Positions 1 to 6,226 of a DNA stretch of 12,552 nucleotides are shown here, piece after piece. The notes under the pieces were generated by a model. It was not told the origin of the DNA. It saw nothing but the letters and a program-made list of their open reading frames with translations, and searched no databases. Source of the DNA: CALJIC01 sp039805565 (GTDB lineage: Bacteria; Chloroflexota; Chloroflexia; Chloroflexales; Roseiflexaceae); NCBI GenBank assembly GCA_039805565.1, contig JBDLTZ010000113.1:1-12552 (forward strand), written 5' to 3'. A program made the position numbers and the translations under genes. Position 1 is the stretch's first letter; every line of letters starts with the position of its first letter.

Positions 1-96
1 ACCGCCGTCCAAGCCATCCTGAACAACACGCCCTGCTACCGTGCCGAGCTCGCGAGCCTCCTGACCGAGCGCTTTCAGCTCTTTACAACGCCCTGA
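1..96 (+). CDS. C-terminal tail of a transposase-like protein (5' part outside window)
   Basis: An open frame runs from the left edge and ends with TGA at 94-96, giving 31 residues that include LNNTPCYRAELASLL and end in FQLFTTP. The character resembles the extreme C-terminus of DDE transposases, but the piece is too short to assign a family. Context supports the reading: it converges on an rmuC gene that stops abruptly 20 bases further on inside a conserved domain, as expected if an insertion sequence landed there. No catalytic residues lie in the window. It could instead be the end of an ordinary chromosomal gene, so confidence is low. Confidence 0.35.
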   Translation, partial: TAVQAILNNTPCYRAELASLLTERFQLFTTP

Positions 97-130
97 CCAA
101 ACCTATTTCCGACAGCTATACCACCTTGTG
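1..130 (+). mobile_element. Putative right end of an insertion sequence interrupting rmuC
   Basis: The transposase-like tail stops at 96, and about 30 non-coding bases follow before recognisable RmuC sequence begins (reading inward from about 131). The last four RmuC residues before its stop (HKVV) do not fit the family and would be encoded by the element end. The left end, the terminal inverted repeat partner and any target duplication are outside the window. The boundary is therefore an estimate from where RmuC similarity ends. Confidence 0.4.
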
Positions 131-1345
131 GTACCCTCGCTTCGCCATCGTGTCGATGTGGTCACGCACCTGCCGGGCGTAGATCTTGAGACGCTCGGGG
201 CGCTGGCGCTCATCTACTTGCAGAGCATCGTCGAAGGCGCCCACCGGCACCTTGGCGTCGATCACAATACAGCGCTGGTTCGGCAGCCGGACCAGCATGT
301 CGAGCCGCTGCTGTCCCTCGTCACCCGTGACTGTGACCTGCGTGCCGAAGTCGCAGTGAGCCTGCATCCCGGCCAATTCGACCAGCCGCTCCAGCTGGAG
401 TTCACCCCAGCGACCGCGCAGCTGTGGGCGGCCCAGGGCATTGACCAGACGCCCAGTCTCGCTCTGCAGGGCGCTTTGCCCCTGGCGCATCTCCTTCAGC
501 AGCGCATCCAGACTGCCGTAGGCCGTCTGGCGCGCCTCCTCTAGAGCACGCACCTGCTGCTCCTGGCGCACTAGCGTCTCACGCAGCGGCTCGACCAGGC
601 CTGTCAGATCAGTCTTTGCAGCCTGTTGGTGGCGTTGTATCCGTTCCTCCGCAAGACGTAGGAAATGTTCACTGCTTGCCTTGAGCGCGTCACTGCTCAG
701 GCTTGCGAAGGTGTCGCGGAGACGCTGCTCGGCGTCCTGAAGGGCCGCGATCTTCTCCGCGTGCGCAGCCTGTGCAGTCTCAAGCGCCGTCTCCGCTCGT
801 GCCGTGTGTGCACACTGCTCTGCCAAAGCCGCCTGGGCTGCCTCCAGCGATGCGGTGAGAATAACCTGCTCCTGTGCCGCGCGTGTGCGGTGCTCAGCCA
901 GAGACGCCTGTACAGCATCAAGCGCACTTTCGGCCCGCGCCGTGCGCTCGCGTTGCTCCGTGAGCGCAGCTTGTGTCGTCTCAAGCGTACTTTCGGCCCA
1001 TGTGGTACGCTCGCGCTGCTCCGTGAGCGTAACCTGGGCTGCCTCCAGCGACGCCTCTGCCCGCGTCGTACGCTCGCGCTGCTCCGTGAGCGCAGCTTGT
1101 GTCGTCTCAAGCGCACTTTCGGCCCGCGCCGTGCGCTCGCGCTGCTCCGTGAGCGTTGCTTGGGCGCTCTCGAGGGCTATTTCTGCCCGTGTCGCTCGCT
1201 CGCGCTGCTCGGTAAGTGGTGCCTGGATTGACTCTGGCACCACCGGAGCTGCCCTGAGGCGACGAACAGTGACAAGCGCAACGAGCGCGGCCGCACCAAC
1301 TGCGCTTGCCACGGCAATGAGGAGCAAAAGAAACACGTTGTCCAT
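116..1345 (-). CDS. rmuC: RmuC-family DNA recombination protein, C-terminally truncated
   Basis: RmuC proteins are predicted membrane-anchored coiled-coil proteins with a PD-(D/E)XK nuclease-like core, linked to limiting rearrangements at inverted repeats. This 409-residue product has one N-terminal membrane segment (about residues 5-27), a long coiled coil (about 42-275) built largely from 21-residue repeats, and the RmuC core from about 280. The core includes GRWGELQLE (311-319), LDMLV (348-352) and IDAKVP (362-367), the likely nuclease-like D/E...D-x-K residues. The family continues well beyond the conserved KxGY near residue 404, but here HKVV and a TAG follow, so the last part of the domain is missing. 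The start at 1345 has AGGA eight bases upstream. It lies 100 bases downstream of the helicase gene on the same strand and may share its transcript. The product may be inactive although the core residues remain. Confidence 0.85.
   Translation of the reverse strand: MDNVFLLLLIAVASAVGAAALVALVTVRRLRAAPVVPESIQAPLTEQRERATRAEIALESAQATLTEQRERTARAESALETTQAALTEQRERTTRAEASLEAAQVTLTEQRERTTWAESTLETTQAALTEQRERTARAESALDAVQASLAEHRTRAAQEQVILTASLEAAQAALAEQCAHTARAETALETAQAAHAEKIAALQDAEQRLRDTFASLSSDALKASSEHFLRLAEERIQRHQQAAKTDLTGLVEPLRETLVRQEQQVRALEEARQTAYGSLDALLKEMRQGQSALQSETGRLVNALGRPQLRGRWGELQLERLVELAGMQAHCDFGTQVTVTGDEGQQRLDMLVRLPNQRCIVIDAKVPVGAFDDALQVDERQRPERLKIYARQVRDHIDTMAKRGYHKVV
119..133. repeat. Perfect 6-bp inverted repeat at the IS/rmuC junction
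   Basis: TACCAC (119-124) and GTGGTA (128-133) are perfect reverse complements around a 3-base CTT loop. The hairpin sits exactly where RmuC similarity ends. It may belong to the element's terminus or may have been a target-site feature. It has no U-run and is not a convincing terminator. Confidence 0.5.
845..1222 (-). repeat. Tandem 63-bp repeats encoding the RmuC coiled coil
   Basis: Six consecutive units of 21 residues (three heptads) start at residues 42, 63, 84, 105, 126 and 147, each opening with a variant of LTEQRER followed by RAE and LE-TQA. At DNA level the units are near-identical every 63 bp. Similarity is higher still at 126 bp: the stretch beginning near 954 recurs near 1080 with few changes, pointing to recent duplication of a two-unit block. 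A seventh, more diverged unit (LAEQCAH, residue 174) follows a short insertion. Confidence 0.85.
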
Positions 1346-1353
1346 AGAATCAT

Positions 1354-1357
1354 TCCT
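1354..1357 (-). promoter_or_regulatory. Ribosome binding site of rmuC
   Basis: On the minus strand AGGA lies eight bases before the ATG at 1345. This supports that start, and the membrane segment begins directly after it. Confidence 0.6.
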
Positions 1358-1372
1358 ATTCAGTGGTGGGTG

Positions 1373-1392
1373 GCTGTGAACAGTCTCACAGC
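1373..1392. repeat. Inverted repeat between helicase and rmuC
   Basis: GCTGTGA (1373-1379) and TCACAGC (1386-1392) form a perfect 7-bp stem with a 6-base loop in the 100-bp gap between the helicase stop and the rmuC start. No T-run follows on either strand. An operator-like site or an mRNA processing hairpin is as likely as a weak terminator. I see no convincing -35/-10 pair for rmuC in this gap. Confidence 0.45.
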
Positions 1393-1445
1393 AGGCACAT
1401 ACGGTATCCGAACACGGGCAGGTTGCACTCGTCCCCTGCCGAGCA

Positions 1446-4124
1446 TCACAGCAGCATCGCCCGGAGGACCTCTAGCGCAACCTGACGGTTAATCGTCGAT
1501 TCATCGCCGTACTGTGCGGTCACGCAGCGTGGACAGCCGCGGCTCGTAGGGGTTTTCGCACAGTATGGGCACTCCTCCAGGATCTGTCGCGCCCGTGACA
1601 GCAGGCGGTCACAATGCTCATACGCCGCCTCTGCGATTCCGACGCCACCTGGGACCGTGTCATACACCATCAGCAGCGGGAGACCAGTGTCCGAATGCCG
1701 CATGATGCCCAGCCCCTCAATATCTGACGGGTCGCAGAGCTCCTCGACCGCCGTCGCCAGTCGGAGCGCGCCAGCCAGAGAGTACATCCCGGCCGCGTGC
1801 TCGTCCGGCGGATGCGCGCTCAAGAGCTCGGGTGCGGGCGACAGCCACAGCGCCTGCGTCTGGTAGATGAGAGGCTCTGGTGCAGCCCGCCCGAGCGGCC
1901 GGTAGACAAATGGCCCGCTCCGAGTGTAGAGCGGCACCTGATAGTACCCGCTCACGCGTGTGTGACACTCGACGATGCCAGACTCTGCGACATACCGGCT
2001 GGCCTCCCGTCGAGCCCGTCGCTCACGGATCGTCACCTCACTCTCGACCCGCGCTGTCGTGGTGTACTCCGGGTGCTCGAGCTCCTGCACGATTACTTCC
2101 CCACGCCCACGCCGCCAGTCAAGATCACAGGACACAACGCGGTAGTAGCGATCAACATGCTGGTAGTGTGCGTGGCGGTGAAGTGCTCGCTGTGCACGTG
2201 CGGCGTCCACCTCGACGATCATCCGCCGCTCTTCTGCCATAACGGGTACTGAGAAGGCCAGACTGCGGAACGAGGTGTTCGCCTGCTCCGTACCGGCCTC
2301 TGTCAGTGTCAGGCGACCCGTATCGTCCTCTGTCAGCAGGCCTTCCTCCCGCAGGTGGTGAACCTGCTCCGCCGCCGTGGGCCCGAACAGTGCAACATCC
2401 TCCGCGGTGAGAGGCGCCTCACGTGCGGCGCGCACCAGGTGACTACGGACAATGTAGGGGTTATTCGGATTGCAGTACACTGGCTCTGCGCGCAGGTCGA
2501 ATAGGACATGCGGGTGCTGCACGAAGAACTGGTCGAGCGGGTTATCGTCGGCGATCAATACCACGACGCCCTCGCCAGCACGTCCGGCGCGTCCTGCCTG
2601 CTGCCAGAATTGAGCGATTGACCCGGGGAACCCGATGATCACCGATGTGGACAGGCTGCCGATGTCGATTCCCATCGCGAGCGCAGTCGTGGAAATAACA
2701 CCGTGCAGCCGACCCTGCTTGAGATCGCGGATGATGCCGCGCTTCTCCTCCGGCAGCAGCTCGCGCATGAAAGGGCTGATCACAGGTACCCCCAGGCCCT
2801 GCTCACGCAGCTCCGCGCTCGTGAAGCGGTATATGTCGTTGATCTCGCTGATCGAGCGGGCGAACGCGATGCTCCGTACCCGTTCAGCTACGAGCTGCAG
2901 CAGGACGTTCTTCGCCTGGGTCGAGAGTGCTACCCGCGTTTCATCGCTCGTGCCCCCACTCCAGAGCACGACTGCCCGCTTGTGCTGGGGCGCACCCGTG
3001 TCAGAACCATCAACCACGATCGGGCGCCGGCCGATAAACTGCTCGACCGTCTCAGCGGGGTCTATCATCGTTGCCGAGGCGCAGAGGAAGCGCGGATCGG
3101 CACCGTGCAGACGACACAGCCGCTGGAGGCGCCGCAGGAGATTGGCGAAAGATGCCCCCAGTACGCCACGGTAGGTGTGCAACTCGTCGATGACGACATA
3201 GCGCAGGCCGGCGAGCAGGTAGCGCCACTGGCGCTCGTTGAACGCACCGGCGAGGATCGCAGCGTGCAGCATGTCCGGCGTGGTGAGGACGTATTGCGGC
3301 CGGCGCTCCCGAATCGTCGTCCGGTCCCCGCTCAGAACCTGACCATCGTAGCGTGCGATGGTGACCGTCCCGGCGCCGGTGTCAAGCGTGCGGCAGACGC
3401 GGTGAATGGAGAAGCGCTCACCCTTCCTGACCCAGTCTGTGCCTGAGTCGTCGACGCGCGAGAGGGTTTCGAGCTGGTCCTCGGTGAGGGCGACGAGGGG
3501 CGACAGATACAGCGCTGTCGCATGCGGGTTGCGTAGCAAGGTGTCGAGAACGGGCAGCGTGTACGTGAGCGACTTCCCGCTCGCCGTCGGCGTAGTGACG
3601 ACGACATCGTTACCTGTGAGTGCGGCATCCACTGCCTGTGCCTGAAAGGCGTAAAGGTTTCCCCCGGGCAGTAGCCGCTCGCGCACTGCGCGCTGCAGAC
3701 CTGGGTGCAGGCGGTGTAGCACCGCGCCGGTGTCGAAGACAGCCGAGCGAGCTGGGAGCTCGTGTACAGCACGAATGTGGTCAGGGTACTTGCCGCGCAG
3801 CGCGGTGACGAGTGCGTTCGCCTGAAATGTCGCCGGAGACTGAAACACGAGTGGCGGATCAGCCAGCCCAAGGTCGCGTAGATCCTCATCATCGATGGCC
3901 AATGCATCGCGCCGTCCATCCACAAGACACCAGTAGCAGTAGAGGCCGGGCGCAAACGGCCGTGCCGTGTACTCCCAGGCCCCACGCACAACCTCATCGT
4001 TGGCAGCCGTGAGCTCTCGCCGGGCGCGCGCTCCATCGTTGCCAAAGGCAATCTGAACGATCCGAAATGGCCGCGGGCGCTCACCACGGTTGTGTGTCCG
4101 ACAGCGCAAGTGAATGATGCTCAT
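1446..4124 (-). CDS. DEAD/DEAH-box helicase with C-terminal DUF1998/MZB zinc region (YprA/MrfA-like)
   Basis: This is an 892-residue superfamily 2 helicase. Visible motifs are Walker A TPTASGKS (178-185), motif Ia SPLVALTEDQ (208-217), motif II DELH (313-316), motif III SAT (350-352), motif V-like TTALAMGIDIG (479-489) and motif VI QQAGRAGR (508-515). The C-terminal region carries YDTVPGGVG (821-829), the signature of DUF1998 helicases, and four cysteines (852, 855, 864, 867) expected to bind zinc. The closest characterised type is Bacillus MrfA (YprA), a helicase acting in mitomycin-damage repair. I set the start at the ATG at 4124 because an ATG at 4247 would overlap the sigma gene by 92 bases and its first 41 residues look non-coding. 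The SD before 4124 is weak, so coupling to the sigma gene 31 bases upstream is likely. The first ~150 residues, before the Q-like motif YAFQAQA, are an N-terminal extension I do not recognise. Confidence 0.88.
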   Translation of the reverse strand: MSIIHLRCRTHNRGERPRPFRIVQIAFGNDGARARRELTAANDEVVRGAWEYTARPFAPGLYCYWCLVDGRRDALAIDDEDLRDLGLADPPLVFQSPATFQANALVTALRGKYPDHIRAVHELPARSAVFDTGAVLHRLHPGLQRAVRERLLPGGNLYAFQAQAVDAALTGNDVVVTTPTASGKSLTYTLPVLDTLLRNPHATALYLSPLVALTEDQLETLSRVDDSGTDWVRKGERFSIHRVCRTLDTGAGTVTIARYDGQVLSGDRTTIRERRPQYVLTTPDMLHAAILAGAFNERQWRYLLAGLRYVVIDELHTYRGVLGASFANLLRRLQRLCRLHGADPRFLCASATMIDPAETVEQFIGRRPIVVDGSDTGAPQHKRAVVLWSGGTSDETRVALSTQAKNVLLQLVAERVRSIAFARSISEINDIYRFTSAELREQGLGVPVISPFMRELLPEEKRGIIRDLKQGRLHGVISTTALAMGIDIGSLSTSVIIGFPGSIAQFWQQAGRAGRAGEGVVVLIADDNPLDQFFVQHPHVLFDLRAEPVYCNPNNPYIVRSHLVRAAREAPLTAEDVALFGPTAAEQVHHLREEGLLTEDDTGRLTLTEAGTEQANTSFRSLAFSVPVMAEERRMIVEVDAARAQRALHRHAHYQHVDRYYRVVSCDLDWRRGRGEVIVQELEHPEYTTTARVESEVTIRERRARREASRYVAESGIVECHTRVSGYYQVPLYTRSGPFVYRPLGRAAPEPLIYQTQALWLSPAPELLSAHPPDEHAAGMYSLAGALRLATAVEELCDPSDIEGLGIMRHSDTGLPLLMVYDTVPGGVGIAEAAYEHCDRLLSRARQILEECPYCAKTPTSRGCPRCVTAQYGDESTINRQVALEVLRAMLL

Positions 4125-4155
4125 CGTCGTGATACGCTCATATCGTGGCGGATAC

Positions 4156-5349
4156 CTACGCCTCGAGGAATACACAAAGGTGCTTGGCAAGTCGTGGGTG
4201 GCGCATTTTCCGCAGGGCCTTACTCTCAATCTGCCGGATGCGCTCACGGGTCAGCCCAAAGATCTCCCCGATTTCTTCCAGTGTATGTCCCTGGCCATCC
4301 ACAAGACCGAAACGCAGCTCGAGTATCCGCTGCTCCCGTTCGGACATCTGGCTGAGGGCCTCAGCGAGCAACTGCTGCAGCAGACGCTGCTCCACCTCTC
4401 TGTCAGGGCGCGGTATCACGCGATCCGGGAGGAGCTCACCCAGAGTCGTTGCATCGCCGCCGACGATAGTGTCGAGCGACGATGCGTGGTGGCGCATCAT
4501 GCGCAGCTGCTGCAACTTCTGCAACGAGATGCTCAGCGCCCCAGCAAGTTCCTCCGGCGTAGGCTCGCGATCGAGTTCACCGGTGAGCTGGACATGCGTC
4601 CGCTGCATTCGCCGCAACAGCTCGACGAGATAGACGGGCAAGCGTATCGCGCGGTCCAGGTCCGCAATGGCCCGGCGGATGGCCTGGTCAATCCACCATA
4701 TCGCGTAGGTCGAGAGACGATGCTGGCGCTCCAGGTCGAACTTCGTGATGGCCAGGAACAACCCCATCCGGCCTACCTGGATCAGATCATCGAGCCCCAG
4801 GTGATGCACGCCTCGCGCGAATCGAGCGGCACGCTTGGCGACGAGCCGTTGATTGCAGCGCACTAACTCATCGAGCGCCAGCCGCCCTGCCTCTACGCGG
4901 CGCTCCGCGGCAACGCGCTGTTTCCAACTCAGCTCGTCCGCCAGCTCGCGCTCAGCCTGATAGCTGTCCTGGACGATCTCAAGCAGCCGACGTTCCCGGT
5001 CAGATGTCAGAATAGGATGACGATACTCGCTTATAGGAAGTCGGGCGGATTTCAGCATCTCCCAGACATCGTCGGCAAGCTCTGTTGCACATGACTCCTC
5101 ATCGGCGTTGGCTAACCCATTCGCCAGTGTCTCAGTCACGAGAACACCTAGCTGGTCCAGCGCCTCAAGGATCGCTTGGTAGAGATCAGTAGACTCAAAA
5201 GGGCTGTAACCAGCCATATGCATCGCACTCTCGACCTGGTCGTATGTGACGACACGAGAACCAGGACTTACCACGTGAGCGACAATGGCCTCCAGGCTCG
5301 CACTCGGGTGCGGCAACGGCGCGGTGATGGAGTCATCCTGAAGTGTCAT
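4156..5349 (-). CDS. Sigma-70 family RNA polymerase sigma factor (RpoD-like, regions 1.1-like, 2, 3, 4)
   Basis: This 397-residue sigma factor directs core RNA polymerase to promoters. A winged-helix, region-1.1-like segment (about 18-75, with VTYDQVESAM and LDQLGVLV) is followed by a linker in which I cannot find the usual region 1.2 motif. Region 2 is clear (about 162-238): CNQRLV, DLIQVGRMGL, STYAIWWIDQAIRRAIAD and RAIRLPVYLVE, which covers the -10 recognition and melting helices. Region 3 follows (about 245-320, EPTPEELA), then region 4 (about 330-395) with EREQRILELRFGL and the -35-binding helix-turn-helix TLEEIGEIFGLTRERIRQIE. Completeness and region 4 quality indicate function. Intact region 2.4 residues suggest ordinary TTGACA/TATAAT-type promoters, so it may be a group 2 paralogue or the group 1 factor. 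It leads an apparent operon with the helicase. The start is duplicated (see the leader peptide). Confidence 0.92.
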   Translation of the reverse strand: MTLQDDSITAPLPHPSASLEAIVAHVVSPGSRVVTYDQVESAMHMAGYSPFESTDLYQAILEALDQLGVLVTETLANGLANADEESCATELADDVWEMLKSARLPISEYRHPILTSDRERRLLEIVQDSYQAERELADELSWKQRVAAERRVEAGRLALDELVRCNQRLVAKRAARFARGVHHLGLDDLIQVGRMGLFLAITKFDLERQHRLSTYAIWWIDQAIRRAIADLDRAIRLPVYLVELLRRMQRTHVQLTGELDREPTPEELAGALSISLQKLQQLRMMRHHASSLDTIVGGDATTLGELLPDRVIPRPDREVEQRLLQQLLAEALSQMSEREQRILELRFGLVDGQGHTLEEIGEIFGLTRERIRQIESKALRKMRHPRLAKHLCVFLEA

Positions 5350-5372
5350 GTGGTGTCATCCTGAAGTGTCAT
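5332..5372 (-). repeat. 18-bp direct repeat duplicating the sigma gene start
   Basis: The 18-mer GTCATCCTGAAGTGTCAT occurs at 5332-5349 and again at 5355-5372, separated by five bases. On the coding strand each copy reads ATGACACTTCAGGATGAC, the start codon plus five codons (MTLQDD). The 23-bp offset is not a multiple of three, so the two starts are in different frames. Confidence 0.95.
5346..5372 (-). CDS. Possible 8-codon leader peptide overlapping the sigma start
   Basis: Starting from the upstream ATG at 5372, the frame reads MTLQDDTT and ends in TGA at 5348-5346. That TGA overlaps the sigma ATG (5349-5347) as ATGA, the classic arrangement for translational coupling. The upstream ATG has the better ribosome site: AAGG at 5384-5381, eight bases before it. 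The sigma ATG has only an AGGA supplied by the upstream repeat copy, nine bases away. Translation of the leader and restart at sigma is therefore plausible. The frame is also open further upstream to 5603, but that part does not look coding. Whether the peptide is made is inference. Confidence 0.4.
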   Translation of the reverse strand: MTLQDDTT

Positions 5373-5373
5373 A

Positions 5374-5384
5374 GTGATCACCTT
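5374..5384 (-). promoter_or_regulatory. Leader ribosome binding site overlapping a GTGATCAC palindrome
   Basis: On the minus strand AAGGTGATCACT precedes the ATG at 5372. AAGG (5384-5381) is a good Shine-Dalgarno core. The 8-bp palindrome GTGATCAC (5374-5381) lies directly over and behind it, so protein binding or base pairing there could affect initiation. Confidence 0.45.
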
Positions 5385-6006
5385 ACGCCCGCGGCATATC
5401 AGAGACGAGTGCGTGCCGAGGCTGCTCACACAAGGTATCAGCACGGCAAAAACGAGGGTCTCTGCCAGTAGAAGTCTTTCTGAGGGCTTGGCGCTACAGT
5501 ACCACAACAGGCAGTCCACATATACGGACATCCCCGCAAGAGTTCCGAGCAACCTGTTAACCATCGTCAGGCGACGACACACCACTGCCCCTGATCTGGA
5601 CAAAGCTGCGCGGCATGTGTCAATAGCTGAGAGTTAGATCCGGGCCGGCGGTCCTGGTACGAGCCGTTCGACAGGCGCCGCAGTCGCGGGGGGCTGAGGG
5701 TTGCCGCTGCCGACCCCGACGTCAAGGGGCCGCTGGCGCGGTCGAGGGTCGCCAGAACAGATGCGGTCACATCTCCGCGACGTATGCCTCGCCGCTGTTC
5801 GGGCAGACCTGAGCCGGGACACCTCGCGCGACCAGGGTGAGCCCACCCCGCTCCAGGGTGATCGTCCGCGGTAGTGGCAGCGCCGAAACGGCAGAGGCCG
5901 CGGTGAGGCTCGGGGTAGCGCCGAGAGCTTCGCCGCGGCCGTGATACGCCACTGACGCCGTATATCTTCAAACTACATCTGCGCCACAAATGACTCGCCG
6001 GCGCAC
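5385..6006. other. Divergent intergenic region without an intact gene
   Basis: About 620 bp separate the sigma leader from the restriction promoter. Apart from the antitoxin remnant (about 5732-5899), I find no coding frame with protein-like character, no tRNA-like fold and no clear minus-strand -35/-10 pair for the sigma operon. A TTGACA occurs on the minus strand at 5623-5618, but the position 17 bases on reads TCCAGA, a poor -10. The part at 5400-5520 has a lower GC content (about 55%) than the surrounding genes. Confidence 0.5.
5732..5899 (-). pseudogene. Frameshifted remnant of a YgiT/MqsA-type zinc-finger antitoxin
   Basis: The minus-strand frame at 5865-5770 reads TITLERGG, then LVARGVPAQVCPNSGEAYVAE. 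This closely follows the YgiT-type pattern of TVTLERG, RGVPAxVCxxCGExY found in small antitoxins of type II toxin-antitoxin pairs. The second metal-binding cysteine is replaced by serine (CPNSG instead of CxxCG), and a stop follows at once. The family-like continuation VTASVLATLDRA appears in a neighbouring frame (about 5770-5732). The expected N-terminal zinc knuckle survives only as LCRFGAATT in that other frame near 5896. At least two frameshifts and a lost ligand make this a dead gene. I cannot identify a partner toxin. Confidence 0.6.
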
Positions 6007-6035
6007 TTGCCCGATACGCGGTGCGGTGCTATAGT
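6007..6035 (+). promoter_or_regulatory. Sigma-70 promoter for the restriction-modification operon
   Basis: TTGCCC (6007-6012), a 17-bp spacer and TATAGT (6030-6035) make a good promoter reading toward res. Transcription would start near 6042, leaving an untranslated leader of about 185 bases before the ATG at 6227. That leader is C-rich and includes a run of eight C (6139-6146). It contains no other recognisable gene. Confidence 0.6.
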
Positions 6036-6046
6036 CGTCACACTAT
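6031..6046. repeat. Small inverted repeat over the -10 and start region
   Basis: ATAGT (6031-6035) and ACTAT (6042-6046) are reverse complements around six bases. They overlap the -10 hexamer and the expected transcription start. The position suits a repressor site, but the arms are short and chance is possible. Confidence 0.3.
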
Positions 6047-6226
6047 CGTGGTTCTCCCATACGCAGGTGGAGCGAAGGCCCGCCCTGGCTCGCATCCACC
6101 CCCTGGCCTCGCTCCCGCCACGCCCGCGGAGCGTGTAGCCCCCCCCGACTGGACTGTTGCCGCCGTGTGTCTCGCCGATCCCGGCGGGGCCGTGCGCCGC
6201 GCTATGCGGAATGCTCTCAGGACGCT

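Noticed and set aside
845..1222. CRISPR-like array from the regular repeats
   Set aside because: The 63-bp periodicity is coding, in frame, without spacers, and forms coiled-coil heptads.
1373..1392. Rho-independent terminator after the helicase
   Set aside because: The 7-bp stem is perfect, but no T-run follows on either strand.
4125..4247. Upstream start at 4247 for the helicase
   Set aside because: It would overlap the conserved end of the sigma gene by 92 bases, and the added residues look non-coding. ATG 4124 follows the sigma stop by 31 bases.
5346..5603. 85-codon frame upstream of and overlapping the sigma start
   Set aside because: Composition is not protein-like before the duplicated MTLQDD and it has no family resemblance. 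Only the final mini-ORF from 5372 has a ribosome site.
5618..5623. TTGACA on the minus strand as the sigma operon -35
   Set aside because: The hexamer 17 bases downstream (TCCAGA) and neighbouring spacings are poor -10 matches.
6167..6226. Upstream ATG at 6167 for res
   Set aside because: It adds 20 arginine-rich residues without a ribosome site. The protein-like sequence begins at 6227.
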